From Corynebacterium durum (GTDB lineage: Bacteria; Actinomycetota; Actinomycetes; Mycobacteriales; Mycobacteriaceae): a stretch of DNA of 64,000 nucleotides. Each line of letters opens with the position of its first letter. Position 1 is the first letter of the stretch. The notes beneath the pieces are model-generated. The model was not told where the DNA came from. It saw only the letters and a list, made by a program, of their open reading frames with translations, and did no database searches. The translations under genes and the position numbers were made by a program. Where the stretch lies: positions 62,001 to 126,000 of the forward strand of contig NZ_CP047200.1 in assembly GCF_030408675.1 (NCBI RefSeq), in the 5' to 3' direction. Positions 24,939-33,935 of this stretch are shown one piece after another.

Positions 24939-26426
24939 TCAGCGCAGCACACGTTTGCCCAGCTTTAGTGCCGTCTTCAATGCAGAGGTATAGGTTTCCC
25001 GCGCAACCTCGCCAGGGCCTGACACTGGCATGACGCGCTGCGAGGAGACAGTGCGTGTTGTCGTGTACTTCAATAAGCCCTCGTCGCCGTGGCGACGCCC
25101 CACGCCCGATGCCTTCCAGCCACCCATCGGGGCGTCGATACTTCCCCAGGTGGCAGCGTAACCTTCGTTGATGTTGACTGTGCCCACCTCCAACTGCGAA
25201 GCAATCTCCCATGCAGTGTCGGGGTCGGCAAACACGCTGGCGTTCAGGCCATATTCAGAATCGTTAGCGCGTTGAATGGCCTCGCTGATGCTGTCGACTG
25301 TCTCCACGTACACCACCGGGCCGAACACCTCCTCGCGGTATAGCTTCGATCGTTTCGCCACGTTCGTCAGCACAGTGGGCGCATAGAAGGCTTCGCCGAG
25401 GTCCGGGAGGGCACGTCCGCCAGCAAGAACGGTGGCGCCACGAGTCACGGCATCGTTAACCATGTCCTCAACGCGCTCGCGGTGCTCGGCGGAAATGAGA
25501 CTTCCCATGTCCACGTCCCACTCCGGGCCGGGACCAATCCGCATCGCCTCTATTGCTGCGACGAACCGTTCAAGGAACTCCTGCGCAATCGCCTCATGCA
25601 CATAGATGCGTTCAATGGATACACACAGTTGCCCCGAGTTGGAAAAACACCCCGAAATAGCACCCTGAACAGCGCGTTCAATATCCGCGTCGTGGGCTAC
25701 GATCATGGGATTCTTGCCGCCTAATTCCGCCGAATACCCGATCAGACGCTCACCCGCGATGCTGCCCAAGCGTCGCCCCGTCATCGTTGAACCCGTGAAC
25801 ATCAAATAGTCGCATCCCTCAGTGATCGCGCGTCCCACCACGCCGCCCGACCCCGACACCACATGGAACAGATCACGGGGAATGCCCGATTCGTACAACA
25901 GCTCAGCAATCTTCAATGCCGTCAGCGGAGTAAGCGAATCCGGCTTGAGCACCACACCATTGCCCGCCAGCAACGCCGGAATCGCATCGGAGGCCGTCAG
26001 TGTCAACGGGTAGTTCCACGGTGCGATAATCCCCACCACGCCATGCGGAACATGCTCCTCAACAGTGTGCGTGAGCACGGGTAATGCGCCCTTTTTGCGG
26101 CGAGTTCGCAGCATGCGCGGCGCGGCATACGCGTAATGACGCGCGGTGATTGCCACATCCAGCACTTCATCGAACGCACTTGCGCGGTTCTTGCCAGTCT
26201 CCGACTGAATCACATCCATGAGTTCCGACTGCCGCTCCAACACCATGTCATGTAGCCGCAACATCACCGCCTTCCGGTGCTGAAGCGACGTCGACACCCA
26301 CTGTTTTTGGGCATCGCGTGCGGCAGCAAATGCTTTGCGGGTGAAATCGGCGGTGTGCGCGGGGACATCACCAACATGCTCGCCAGTGGCGGGGGAATAA
26401 ACAGAAATGATGTCACTTGAACTCAT
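24939..26426 (-). CDS. gabD2: Succinate-semialdehyde dehydrogenase (GabD2-like)
   Basis: The 495-residue protein is an NAD(P)-dependent aldehyde dehydrogenase. It has the substrate-channel motif PWNYPL, the cofactor loop FTGSTMTGRRL, the general base Glu in ELGGKNP, and the catalytic Cys in FSNSGQLCVSIERIY. The overall pattern, including the ETGKNRASAFDEV N-terminal stretch, resembles actinobacterial GabD2, which oxidises succinate semialdehyde to succinate. I placed the start at ATG 26426 (MSSSDIISVYSPATG); the frame extends upstream to 27095 but that section lies under the amn gene and is a shadow. Confidence 0.88.
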   Translation of the reverse strand: MSSSDIISVYSPATGEHVGDVPAHTADFTRKAFAAARDAQKQWVSTSLQHRKAVMLRLHDMVLERQSELMDVIQSETGKNRASAFDEVLDVAITARHYAYAAPRMLRTRRKKGALPVLTHTVEEHVPHGVVGIIAPWNYPLTLTASDAIPALLAGNGVVLKPDSLTPLTALKIAELLYESGIPRDLFHVVSGSGGVVGRAITEGCDYLMFTGSTMTGRRLGSIAGERLIGYSAELGGKNPMIVAHDADIERAVQGAISGCFSNSGQLCVSIERIYVHEAIAQEFLERFVAAIEAMRIGPGPEWDVDMGSLISAEHRERVEDMVNDAVTRGATVLAGGRALPDLGEAFYAPTVLTNVAKRSKLYREEVFGPVVYVETVDSISEAIQRANDSEYGLNASVFADPDTAWEIASQLEVGTVNINEGYAATWGSIDAPMGGWKASGVGRRHGDEGLLKYTTTRTVSSQRVMPVSGPGEVARETYTSALKTALKLGKRVLR

Positions 26427-26726
26427 ACCCTTAAATCTATGGCATCTATTTTCGACTCTGGTGCTGCACAAAGTCTTGGGCGTGCCGTCATGCACTGTTT
26501 TTCCTGCAAAACCGATGCAGCAAACGCACACAGCATCGTTGCGACCACGATGCCGGTTCGACGCATTCAAGCCTGCGAACAGCAGAAACTCCGGCGGCAT
26601 ATACCCTGCGCGTATCGACACCGCGAACAACAATACAGGTGATAACAACACTGTTTCCTGCGCACTAACCAGCAATAATGACATAGCACACCAGCTGCGA
26701 ACATGTTTTTCCCTATCCTGGAAACC
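26427..26726. other. Divergent intergenic region without recognised gene
   Basis: About 300 bp separate gabD2 and amn. A 67-codon frame from 26439 has no ribosome site or recognisable content. Promoters for both genes should lie here, but no clear operator stands out. Confidence 0.4.
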
Positions 26727-28157
26727 ATGACGTTCACTGAGCATAACAGCGCCGAAGCCGCAGTTGACGCCCTCATTACCATGTACGATGCGGTGGTTGA
26801 GTTGGCCGAGGAGGCGCTGGGCAGCGGGAACCACGAGCTTTACCGCGATGTCGTCTACCCAAAGCTCATTGTTGACGTGAAACAATGGCGGCCCATCGAC
26901 CGCACCGAACCCTACGGGTATGTTGACCATGCGGGGCGGTACTCGGCGGTGCTCAGCAGGCCGCGAATGATGCGCGCCTACCTCATGGACATGCTCACCC
27001 GGCTGGTCACCAACTACCCCTGTGACATCTACACCTGCTACAGCGACATTCAGATCCCGCCCGTGTTCATTGACGGACTGGAAAACACCCCGCAAAATAT
27101 TGGTGGCATTGGGGGAGAGACGGGAGGTGGCTCGGGGGACTCGGCAATTCCACAGCCCAGCCTAGACTTCGTTGACGACGGCATTGTCGACAGCGCCTGG
27201 GACGCCTTTCACAGTGACGAACTGCCGCTTTTCCACTTCGCGCCGCACCGCTTCGATGTGGCCTGCAAACGCATCGAACACTACACCGGCATCCCCGCCG
27301 ACGGCGTGCAACAATTCATCCTGTTCACCAACTACGCCATGCACACCACAGAATTCGTGAAGTACGGACTGGCCGAACTGGTGAAAGGCGACACCCGCTA
27401 CACGCATATGCTGCTGCCCAATGGCGAAAAAGTTACTGCCAACAACGCTGCAACCTGCGAGTATAACTTAGATAGCCGCTACCAAATGCCGCGCTACGAT
27501 CTCTGTACAACCGACGGAGATGGCATCACGATCATCAACATTGGCGTCGGTCCATCCAACGCCAAAACCATCACCGACTGCCTTGCCGTCCTCCGCCCCG
27601 AATGCTGGGCGATGATCGGACACTGTGCCGGGCTTGATGGGCGCATGCGCATCGGCGACCTCATCCTCGGCAACGCCTACCAGCGCCGTGATCACATTCT
27701 CGACGACCGCATCGGGGTCAACATCCCCATCCCGGCAGTTCCGGAAGTGCAACGCGCCCTCGAAGCCAGCGTTCACGCAGTCTACGGGGAATCCCAAGAC
27801 CTCATGCGTACTGGTACCGTCCTCTCCACCGACGACCGCAACTGGGAATGGCACACACCCCATGATCTGTGGCGCATCCTCCGCGGCTCCACCGCTGTGG
27901 CCGTTGACATGGAAAGCGCCGCGCTGGCCACTAATGGTTACCGCTACCGCATCCCCTACGGGACACTGCTGGCGGTGTCTGACCTGCCACTCCACAACGT
28001 ACCGAAACTCCCCGCCGCCGCCCAAGCCTTCTACTCCAACTCCAAAGAAGCCCACCTCATGTGCGCCGTTCGCGCAATGGAAACGCTGGCCGCGAACCCC
28101 GAGAAACTGCACACCCGCAAGCTTCGGCGCACCATTGGGGAAGTGCCGTTTAGGTAG
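26727..28157 (+). CDS. amn: AMP nucleosidase
   Basis: The 476-residue protein matches the family of E. coli Amn (484 residues), which cleaves AMP to adenine and ribose 5-phosphate. An N-terminal Amn-specific domain (about 1-180, with YPKLIVDVKQWRPIDRTEPYGYV) precedes a nucleoside-phosphorylase-like domain with IINIGVGPSNAKT, MIGHCAGLDGRMRIGDLI, and the catalytic region VDMESAALATNGYRY and LAVSDLPLHN. The start at ATG 26727 (MTFTEHN) is preferred to the in-frame codon at 26703, with GGAAA upstream. A copy of the dispersed 13-bp motif begins at the last base of the stop codon. Confidence 0.93.
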   Translation: MTFTEHNSAEAAVDALITMYDAVVELAEEALGSGNHELYRDVVYPKLIVDVKQWRPIDRTEPYGYVDHAGRYSAVLSRPRMMRAYLMDMLTRLVTNYPCDIYTCYSDIQIPPVFIDGLENTPQNIGGIGGETGGGSGDSAIPQPSLDFVDDGIVDSAWDAFHSDELPLFHFAPHRFDVACKRIEHYTGIPADGVQQFILFTNYAMHTTEFVKYGLAELVKGDTRYTHMLLPNGEKVTANNAATCEYNLDSRYQMPRYDLCTTDGDGITIINIGVGPSNAKTITDCLAVLRPECWAMIGHCAGLDGRMRIGDLILGNAYQRRDHILDDRIGVNIPIPAVPEVQRALEASVHAVYGESQDLMRTGTVLSTDDRNWEWHTPHDLWRILRGSTAVAVDMESAALATNGYRYRIPYGTLLAVSDLPLHNVPKLPAAAQAFYSNSKEAHLMCAVRAMETLAANPEKLHTRKLRRTIGEVPFR

Positions 28158-28169
28158 CTTATCGACGCC
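28157..28169 (-). repeat. Dispersed 13-bp motif, copy 3
   Basis: Exact copy on the minus strand, in the 16-bp gap between the convergent amn and MFS genes. Confidence 0.8.
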
Positions 28170-28173
28170 CCGG

Positions 28174-29559
28174 TTAATCCACGCCGTCTCCGAAAGTAGC
28201 TGTGTCTAGTGGTGGACGGCGTGGGCGCAGCATGGAACCCAACACGATGGCGGCTGCCAGTGCAAAGACCCCGCCTGCGATGAGAACAGCGACGTGGAAC
28301 CCCGTAAGAAAACTGCCCGAGGTAATGAATGCCCCCAGTGCCGCAACGCCAAAAACGCTACCGATTTGCCGCGCGGTATTAATAACACCACCGGCAACTC
28401 CGACATGTGCTGGTGGCGACGCATTGACGGCTGCCGAGGTTGCCGCTGGCATAGCGAACGCCATGCCAAATCCCGCGCAAAATGTGAGGACTGCAACCAC
28501 TGGATAGGGGGTCTCTGGCGATACAAACATAAGACTTGAAAAGCCGCCCGCGCCCACAAGCAGTCCAGCCAACATCGCTGGGTATGTGCCGTATGCGGCA
28601 GCACATCGTCCGCCCAGAGGCGAGGCGATGATGGCCGAGGTGGCTTGCGGCGCTAAGGCCAAGCCTGCCAGCCATGGCGACCAGCCAAGGAAATCTTGAA
28701 AATACAGCGACAGAATAAAGAGTTGTCCGAAAAAGCTGAAGTTAAGGCAAAAGCCGACGAACAACGCGATTCTGAATCTTCTTTCCTTAAAGAGCGCCAG
28801 TGGAAGCATGGGGTCGGGCGTTGCTGATTCAATGATGAAGAAACATAAGACCAGCATTATTCCGCCGATGAGCCAGGCGATATACAAGGAGTTCCATCCA
28901 CGTTCTCCCCATGTGATGACAAGATAAGTGATCGCGGATAGGCCGAGGATTGAGGTGACCTGTCCCCACAGATCGAAGCGCTTATTGTTATCAGGTTGTC
29001 GAGAGGGCACATAACCGATAATCAGCACGATAAGGACGGCGATGATGGGTATGTTGATCCAAAACGCTGCATTCCAATTTATCGCTGAAACAAGCATGCC
29101 CCCTAAAATGGGGCCAAGTGCTGCTGCAATTCCTCCAGCAGCGCCCCACAAACCGATTATCTTCGTGCGTTTTATATGGTCAGAGTACATTTCTGCAATC
29201 AAAACAAGCGAGCTCGGAACGACCATTGCTGCCCCAATGCCTTGAAAAGCTCGAAAAATAATCAGTGCGCACATGGATGTGGACAGTGCGCAGGAAAAGG
29301 AAAAGATCGCGAATGTGATCAGTCCTGCGCAGTAGATGTATCGAGTCCCCAGGCGATCGCAAGCGGTGCCTGATGTTAGAAGAAGCGCAGCGAATAAAAG
29401 CGTATAGGAATCAACCACCCACTGTAGAGACGAGGTTGTGCCACCAAGGTCCTTGCCGATGTAGGGAAGCGACACGTTGACAATGGTCGTGTCGAGCATA
29501 ACTACGAAGAAACCGCATAATACTGTGCACAGTGCTATGCGCTCATTAAGGTGTCGCAT
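28174..29559 (-). CDS. MFS drug-type transporter (DHA2/EmrB-QacA family)
   Basis: The 461-residue protein has 12-14 membrane helices and the DHA2 hallmarks: LDTTIVNVSLPYIGKDLG in helix 1, the motif A-like loop GTACDRLGTRYIY, and the motif C-like GLWGAAGGIAAALGPILGG in helix 5. It should export cationic drugs or metabolites by proton antiport. I placed the start at ATG 29559. It diverges from an ArsR-like regulator across a 109-bp gap that contains a perfect inverted repeat, so regulation by that neighbour is likely. Confidence 0.88.
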   Translation of the reverse strand: MRHLNERIALCTVLCGFFVVMLDTTIVNVSLPYIGKDLGGTTSSLQWVVDSYTLLFAALLLTSGTACDRLGTRYIYCAGLITFAIFSFSCALSTSMCALIIFRAFQGIGAAMVVPSSLVLIAEMYSDHIKRTKIIGLWGAAGGIAAALGPILGGMLVSAINWNAAFWINIPIIAVLIVLIIGYVPSRQPDNNKRFDLWGQVTSILGLSAITYLVITWGERGWNSLYIAWLIGGIMLVLCFFIIESATPDPMLPLALFKERRFRIALFVGFCLNFSFFGQLFILSLYFQDFLGWSPWLAGLALAPQATSAIIASPLGGRCAAAYGTYPAMLAGLLVGAGGFSSLMFVSPETPYPVVAVLTFCAGFGMAFAMPAATSAAVNASPPAHVGVAGGVINTARQIGSVFGVAALGAFITSGSFLTGFHVAVLIAGGVFALAAAIVLGSMLRPRRPPLDTATFGDGVD

Positions 29560-29614
29560 GATTGCCTTACGTGATAACTGTAAGCTGTGGTCGAGGGGTA
29601 CGAATGTGACCATA

Positions 29615-29629
29615 GAACCGTTTTGGTTC
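29615..29629. promoter_or_regulatory. Inverted repeat between MFS transporter and ArsR-like regulator
   Basis: GAACC-GTTTT-GGTTC is a perfect palindrome with 5-bp arms, centred between the two divergent starts (29559 and 29669). It is a candidate operator for the adjacent helix-turn-helix protein. Confidence 0.5.
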
Positions 29630-29668
29630 GATGTGGGGCGAACAAAGTGGTCGCTAGAGTGGTTGTTA

Positions 29669-30355
29669 ATGAATACGCGTTATTTTCCCGAGGCAGTTCC
29701 GGATGTTTCTGTCCTCTGCGATGTGCTATCCGACCAGTCGCGTGCAGCAATGTGCGCAGCGCTTATGAGTGGCACTGCCTGGACTGTTGGCGAACTTGGG
29801 CATTATGCAGGCGTATCGCGATCCACGGCAACGGAACACGTGAATAAGCTGGTTAAGGTCGATATTGCGCATGACATTCGGCAGGGGTGCCATCGTTATG
29901 TCACGCTTGCTGGCAGCCATGTTGCGGAAGTGATCGAGGCTCTTGGTGTATTGTCGTCAGATCTACTGCCAACACCTCAAAGCCTGAATGCACATCGAAC
30001 TACTAAGGCTTTAGCGGATGCACGTACCTGCTATTCCCATCTCGCTGGAAGACTTGGGGTTCGTCTTTGCACCCATTTCATTGAGCAGGGGTTCATTGCG
30101 CCGGATTGGGCAGTCACTACTGACGGCGTGAACTTCTTCCATTCCTTGGGAATCGATGGTTCCAGACAGCTTATGGCGAAGGCCTGTCTCGACTGTACAG
30201 AGCGTCGGTTTCATGTCGGTGGTGCGCTGGGCAAGCACGTGTGTCAGCAATTCTTTGCTCGCCAGTGGATAACACGGGTAAAGGGAACTCGCGCTGTAAA
30301 GCTCACACCGGCGGGTACCACGATGCTGAACGATCTGAACATAGACCTCGATTAG
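29669..30355 (+). CDS. ArsR-type helix-turn-helix transcriptional regulator
   Basis: The 228-residue protein has an N-terminal winged helix (about 12-85): LCDVLSDQSRAAMCAALMSGTAWTVGELGHYAG, then the recognition helix SRSTATEHVNKLV. A longer C-terminal part contains HFIEQGFIAPDWAVT and a Cys-rich stretch ACLDCTERRFHVGG, as in long ArsR regulators that control transporters. I chose ATG 29669; the frame is open from 29477 inside the MFS gene. It probably represses the divergent MFS transporter. A cluster of Cys (LDC, ACL, KHVCQQF) could bind a ligand or metal, but no specific sensor can be named. Confidence 0.75.
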   Translation: MNTRYFPEAVPDVSVLCDVLSDQSRAAMCAALMSGTAWTVGELGHYAGVSRSTATEHVNKLVKVDIAHDIRQGCHRYVTLAGSHVAEVIEALGVLSSDLLPTPQSLNAHRTTKALADARTCYSHLAGRLGVRLCTHFIEQGFIAPDWAVTTDGVNFFHSLGIDGSRQLMAKACLDCTERRFHVGGALGKHVCQQFFARQWITRVKGTRAVKLTPAGTTMLNDLNIDLD

Positions 30356-30361
30356 CCCCAT

Positions 30362-30934
30362 TCACCTGCGTTTTTTCGAGACTGTGGGGTCCCCAGGAAT
30401 CCAGAAACGCCAATGGGGTTCGGTGTTTTTGCTGATACCGATGCGCGGCCCGGTCATGTAGTCCACGGGTTCATCGGGGCTGACTAAAAGAAAACCAGCC
30501 TCCGCATCAGTTGGGTCCTGCGAGATGGGGGAGTGGTTGTGTTCGATGAGCAATCCGAGTGCTTTCCCGAGGTTGCCTGGACCTTGGGCGAGTCGGGAGT
30601 GCGGGTGGACGTCGCCACGCCTGGCCTGCGCGACGTCGCTACCAGCAACAATGGCACCTGCTCGCAGAAGCACTCCGCCTGCGGTGCCGTCGGGCCAGCA
30701 CACAATGTTGCCTGCTTTGTGGATGCCATAGGAGTTGTAAACGTAGAGGCATCCGGGAGGTCCGAACATAGCGGCGTTGCGGGCGGTTTTGCCTCGATAA
30801 GCGTGGGAGGCTTCATCATTCGCACCGAGGTAAGCTTCTACCTCCGTAATACGGAGGCTGACCTCGCCGATGGTGAGCACGCACCCGAGTAGTTGTGGGG
30901 CGACAACGTCGGGGGCATCGGCGAAGTTGATCAT
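30362..30934 (-). CDS. 3-methyladenine DNA glycosylase (Mpg/AAG family)
   Basis: The 190-residue protein is the bacterial form of alkyladenine DNA glycosylase: VAPQLLGCVLTI, ITEVEAYLGANDEASHAYRGKTARNAAMFGPPG and YVYNSYGIHKAGNIVC are the usual conserved blocks, containing the intercalating Tyr and the catalytic Glu. It removes alkylated purines in base excision repair. The start at 30934 (MINFADAPDVV) is preferred; the frame extends to 31000. It ends 6 nt from the convergent ArsR-like gene and is divergent from the nitroreductase gene. Confidence 0.9.
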   Translation of the reverse strand: MINFADAPDVVAPQLLGCVLTIGEVSLRITEVEAYLGANDEASHAYRGKTARNAAMFGPPGCLYVYNSYGIHKAGNIVCWPDGTAGGVLLRAGAIVAGSDVAQARRGDVHPHSRLAQGPGNLGKALGLLIEHNHSPISQDPTDAEAGFLLVSPDEPVDYMTGPRIGISKNTEPHWRFWIPGDPTVSKKRR

Positions 30935-31015
30935 GTGGCGAGTGTACTGGACAACCCGGTGTCGTGGATGGAGCGTGTAGGATAGTGGCAATTTGATCAA
31001 CCTATGGAGGTTTCT

Positions 31016-31597
31016 ATGTCGTTAACTGTTGCAGAGGCGATTGCATCCCGGCGGGCCACACGCAAATTTGAGGATAAGGACATTCCGGCTGACGTGCTGG
31101 ATCGCGTCGTGTCTCATGCTCTGGAGGCACCGAGTTCTTTCAATCTCCAGCTTCGTGATCTCGTGGTGATTCGTGATCCAGAGGTAAAGCAGGCGTTGTT
31201 TGAAGCATCTGGTCAACGGCAGTTTATCGACGCCCCGGTGGTGCTGGTCACCGTTGCTCGTGCGGAAACCTTCCCTAAGGATGCGGAAGAGATTCTAGGG
31301 GCAGAGCGTAAGGCTGTGGTTGCGCAGTGGCGGGATCCAAAAACTCCGGCTGAACTGCGTGAGGCTGGTATGAAGGACGCGATGCTTGTTGCTGGGTTTG
31401 CGTTGCTTGCCGCGCAGGCTGAGGGCTTGGCTACCAGCCCGACAACGGGGTGGGATGAAGAAAAGGTGAAAGAGGCTATTGGTCTGGGTGGTCGTGATGA
31501 CCGTGCTATTGGGCTTGTCACTGCTGTGGGGTATCCGGCTGAGTTTCCTGCGCACCCAGGTCGTGCTGCCGATAGGCTCGTGATCGACCGGTACTGA
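31016..31597 (+). CDS. Nitroreductase family flavoprotein
   Basis: The 193-residue protein starts SLTVAEAIASRRATRKFEDK, the typical FMN-binding RRSxR-like motif of nitroreductases, followed by AlEAPSSFNLQ and a C-terminal LGGRDDRAIGLVTAVGYP segment. It should be an FMN-dependent oxidoreductase reducing nitro compounds, quinones or similar electrophiles with NAD(P)H. GGAGG lies 6 nt before ATG 31016. The dispersed 13-bp motif occurs here with one mismatch (31222-31234, minus orientation). Confidence 0.85.
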   Translation: MSLTVAEAIASRRATRKFEDKDIPADVLDRVVSHALEAPSSFNLQLRDLVVIRDPEVKQALFEASGQRQFIDAPVVLVTVARAETFPKDAEEILGAERKAVVAQWRDPKTPAELREAGMKDAMLVAGFALLAAQAEGLATSPTTGWDEEKVKEAIGLGGRDDRAIGLVTAVGYPAEFPAHPGRAADRLVIDRY

Positions 31598-31651
31598 TCA
31601 CACACTGGATTATGATTGCAGCAGGGTAATGCTTCATTTAGCCTTGGTGCT

Positions 31652-32242
31652 ATGACTGCGTATCTTTTCGATCTGTATGGTGTCCTGCTGAAAGTCCAAG
31701 AGGAGGGGGCGCTGCGCGACATCGAACGAGTGGTGGGGGCAGGTCCAGAGATATGGGAAACATATTGGGAGTTCCGCTACGACTTGGACGCGGGTCTTCT
31801 CACTGAGCAGGAGTACTGGGAGAAGTTCCGCACTGCTCTTGACCTGCCGCCGTTTGATGTGGATGCTGCGATCGAGGTGGATTATCGCGGTTGGTTGGCA
31901 CCTGATGAAGAGATGGTTTCCTACGTAACTGAGATGATCAACCAGGGGGAACGCGTGGGCTTGCTGTCGAATATTCCGCATGGTCTGGCGCGACGTGTGC
32001 GGAAGCAACATGCGTGGTTGGATAAGTTTAATGCGGTGACCATGTCCTGTGATCTGGGAGTGGCTAAGCCGCACCCGGAGGCTTTTAAGGCGGCGTTGCA
32101 GAACTTAGGTTCCACACCCGAAGATACGGTGTTTTTTGACGATAACCCCGACAATGTCGCTGCTGCCCGTGCGCTGGGGATCACTGGCGTGGTGTTCCGC
32201 AACATTGATGATGTGAAGGATGAAGTGGAGAGGAATTCCTAG
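31652..32242 (+). CDS. HAD-superfamily hydrolase
   Basis: The 196-residue protein has HAD motif I as DLYGV (residues 7-11, the nucleophile Asp kept but the second acid replaced by Tyr), motif II in SNIPHG, motif III Lys in GVAKPHPEAF and motif IV in VFFDDNPDNVAAARALG. The loss of the second Asp of DxD is known in some HAD subfamilies such as haloacid dehalogenases and related enzymes, so a phosphatase activity is not certain. It is 2 nt upstream of the gamma-carbonic anhydrase-like gene, as one operon. Confidence 0.85.
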   Translation: MTAYLFDLYGVLLKVQEEGALRDIERVVGAGPEIWETYWEFRYDLDAGLLTEQEYWEKFRTALDLPPFDVDAAIEVDYRGWLAPDEEMVSYVTEMINQGERVGLLSNIPHGLARRVRKQHAWLDKFNAVTMSCDLGVAKPHPEAFKAALQNLGSTPEDTVFFDDNPDNVAAARALGITGVVFRNIDDVKDEVERNS

Positions 32243-32243
32243 T

Positions 32244-32801
32244 ATGAGTATGCAGCCGCTGATTCTGCCGTTTAAGGGCGCTGTGCCGAGGATCCATGAG
32301 TCGGCGTGGATCGCCCCGAACGCCACCATCATTGGTGACGTGGTGATTGGCCCCGATTCCAGCGTGTTTTATGGGTGCGTGTTGCGTGGTGATGTGGGCC
32401 CGATCCGCATCGGTGCGCGCACTAATATTCAGGATAATTCGACCGTTCATGTGGATGGGGATGCGCCCTGCACGATTGGCGACGATGTGACAGTTGGCCA
32501 CATGGCCCTGCTGCACGGGACCACTGTGCATGATGGCACGTTGGTGGGCATGAAGGCAGCGTTGTTGTCGCATTCGGTGGTGGGGGCGGGGTCGCTCATT
32601 GCCGCTGGCGCGATTGTGCTGGAGCACCAGGAGATTCCGGCAAAGTCCCTGGCCGCAGGTGTTCCCGCGAAGGTTCGCCGAGAGTTGAGCGACGAACAAT
32701 CCGCTGCGTTCATTCCCCATGCCGCACGCTATGTTGTGACGGCCAGCACGCAGGCGGGTATCGACGCCGCGCTCACCCTCGACGAGGTGCGTTTCAGCTA
32801 G
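32244..32801 (+). CDS. Gamma-carbonic anhydrase-like hexapeptide-repeat protein
   Basis: The 185-residue protein is a left-handed beta-helix of the gamma-carbonic anhydrase family: WIAPNATIIGDVVIGPDSSVFYGCVLRGD, NIQDNSTVHVD, VGHMALLHG and a C-terminal helix. Arg and Gln/Asp residues and the metal-ligand His residues (V-H, GH, LHG) are all visible. Members act as Zn/Fe carbonic anhydrases or as uncharacterised acyltransferase relatives such as PaaY. GGAGAGGA lies about 8 nt before the ATG, within the end of the HAD gene. Confidence 0.9.
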   Translation: MSMQPLILPFKGAVPRIHESAWIAPNATIIGDVVIGPDSSVFYGCVLRGDVGPIRIGARTNIQDNSTVHVDGDAPCTIGDDVTVGHMALLHGTTVHDGTLVGMKAALLSHSVVGAGSLIAAGAIVLEHQEIPAKSLAAGVPAKVRRELSDEQSAAFIPHAARYVVTASTQAGIDAALTLDEVRFS

Positions 32802-32812
32802 CCTGCTTCCGG

Positions 32813-33784
32813 CTAGCTTGCCACCGGGTGCGCGATGCACCGATCGAGGGCGATCGCCCGTGCTGCGGAGCGCATTTCCAGTTCACGCTCGGGGATGAGC
32901 CGCAGTTCGATGGTGTCTTTCCCGCTGGTCGAGAGTTTTTGTCCCACATGGGAGCGGAGGTCTTGGTCACGCACAAAGCTGGCACCGGCAAGGATGATGC
33001 GCTGGATGTTGGCTTCGTGCACCACGGGAGTCGCGGCGTCGATAAGCGCCTGAACCGTGGTTGGTTGCGTGCTTTTGATGGGGGCGGCCACGCCATCAAC
33101 AATGGTGGCGGCGCTGAAGGTGTCGTCGGCAACCAGGACGAGCGTGGGTGGCACGGGTCCGGTGGGGGCGGAGAAAAGTTCCGCTGCGGCAAGTGAGGTG
33201 GCGATGTCCGCGACGCTGACGGGTGCACCGAATTCCGTGAGGAGTTTTTCGGTGCAGTTGATGGTGCCCCAGCCGGGCAGTGGCATGGTGACGGTGCCTT
33301 GGTCGTCAACGGTGCCGATGGTGGAAATGCCTATGTTGGCGATGGGCAGTCCCAGCGAAGATCCAGTGAGATGGATTGAGGTACTAATGTGCTCCCATAG
33401 TTTTTCCGGCGTGGTTCGTGAAAGCGTATAGGGCACTTGACGGTGCCGTACTGTGCGACCTTTGGTGTCAAAATAACCGACGAAATATTCGTGAGCAAAA
33501 ATACTAACTCCGACGTGAAGTCGTGGTGAAGGGGCTAGTTCCACAGGTACGCGCGGCCGGCCCGGGCCGGACGAAAAGATGAGATCGGGGCGCTCCTGGA
33601 CCAGCTGTGCCTGAATAAGTGCTGTGACCGCCCTTGTCACCGTGGGCTGAGAGAATCCTGTACGTGTTACAAGTTCATTACGGGTGGTTAATCCGTGGTG
33701 TCGTAGGTAATGCAAGCATGCGGCAGCCGGTGTTTCGGGCAGTATGAAGTACGGTGTTGCTGGGGTTGTTGCCAGGGTGCGCAT
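32813..33784 (-). CDS. ROK-family transcriptional regulator with degenerate sugar-kinase domain
   Basis: The 323-residue protein has a winged helix at about 18-75 (LHYLRHHGLTTRNELVTRTGFSQPTVTRAVTALI) and a ROK-fold C-terminal part. The ATP-binding DxGxT motif expected near residue 95 reads VGVSIFAHEYF, and the CxCGxxGC zinc motif is missing, so it is a regulator and not a kinase. It lies divergent from the LOG-type gene; three palindromic sites in the intergenic region are candidate operators. ATG 33784 is preferred to 33805. The inducer is presumably a sugar derivative. Confidence 0.82.
   Translation of the reverse strand: MRTLATTPATPYFILPETPAAACLHYLRHHGLTTRNELVTRTGFSQPTVTRAVTALIQAQLVQERPDLIFSSGPGRPRVPVELAPSPRLHVGVSIFAHEYFVGYFDTKGRTVRHRQVPYTLSRTTPEKLWEHISTSIHLTGSSLGLPIANIGISTIGTVDDQGTVTMPLPGWGTINCTEKLLTEFGAPVSVADIATSLAAAELFSAPTGPVPPTLVLVADDTFSAATIVDGVAAPIKSTQPTTVQALIDAATPVVHEANIQRIILAGASFVRDQDLRSHVGQKLSTSGKDTIELRLIPERELEMRSAARAIALDRCIAHPVAS
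33035..33047 (+). repeat. Dispersed 13-bp motif, copy 4
   Basis: Exact copy on the plus strand, inside the ROK regulator gene (minus strand). Confidence 0.8.
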
Positions 33785-33791
33785 GAAAAAA

Positions 33792-33877
33792 AGTCTATAA
33801 AACATAGACTAGGCCGTCTAGGAAAAACTTAAATTTCCCAGTCTGTGAGATAAGTTCAATAGACCGGATGGTCTATT
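33792..33877. promoter_or_regulatory. Cluster of three palindromes between ROK regulator and LOG gene
   Basis: AGTCTAT-AAAAC-ATAGACT (33792-33810), TAGAC-TAGGCC-GTCTA (33805-33820) and AATAGACC-GGAT-GGTCTATT (33858-33877) share the ATAGAC/GTCTAT half-site. The first lies 8 bp upstream of the ROK start, as expected for autorepression. Confidence 0.6.
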
Positions 33878-33935
33878 TTTAGGTCATTGAAAAATTCTAT
33901 ACCAGAGGAAGACAATACCTATATTAACAGTTAAT

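Noticed and set aside
26439..26642. 67-codon plus-strand frame between gabD2 and amn
   Set aside because: No ribosome site; content resembles intergenic sequence and no family is recognised.
26427..27095. N-terminal extension of the aldehyde dehydrogenase upstream of 26426
   Set aside because: The extra 223 codons overlap amn on the other strand and have no homology to the family; the ATG at 26426 gives the normal length.
28174..33047. Replication terminus (dif) at the motif orientation switch
   Set aside because: I saw no dif-like 28-bp site in this interval and no FtsK/Xer genes; too few motif copies to claim a terminus.
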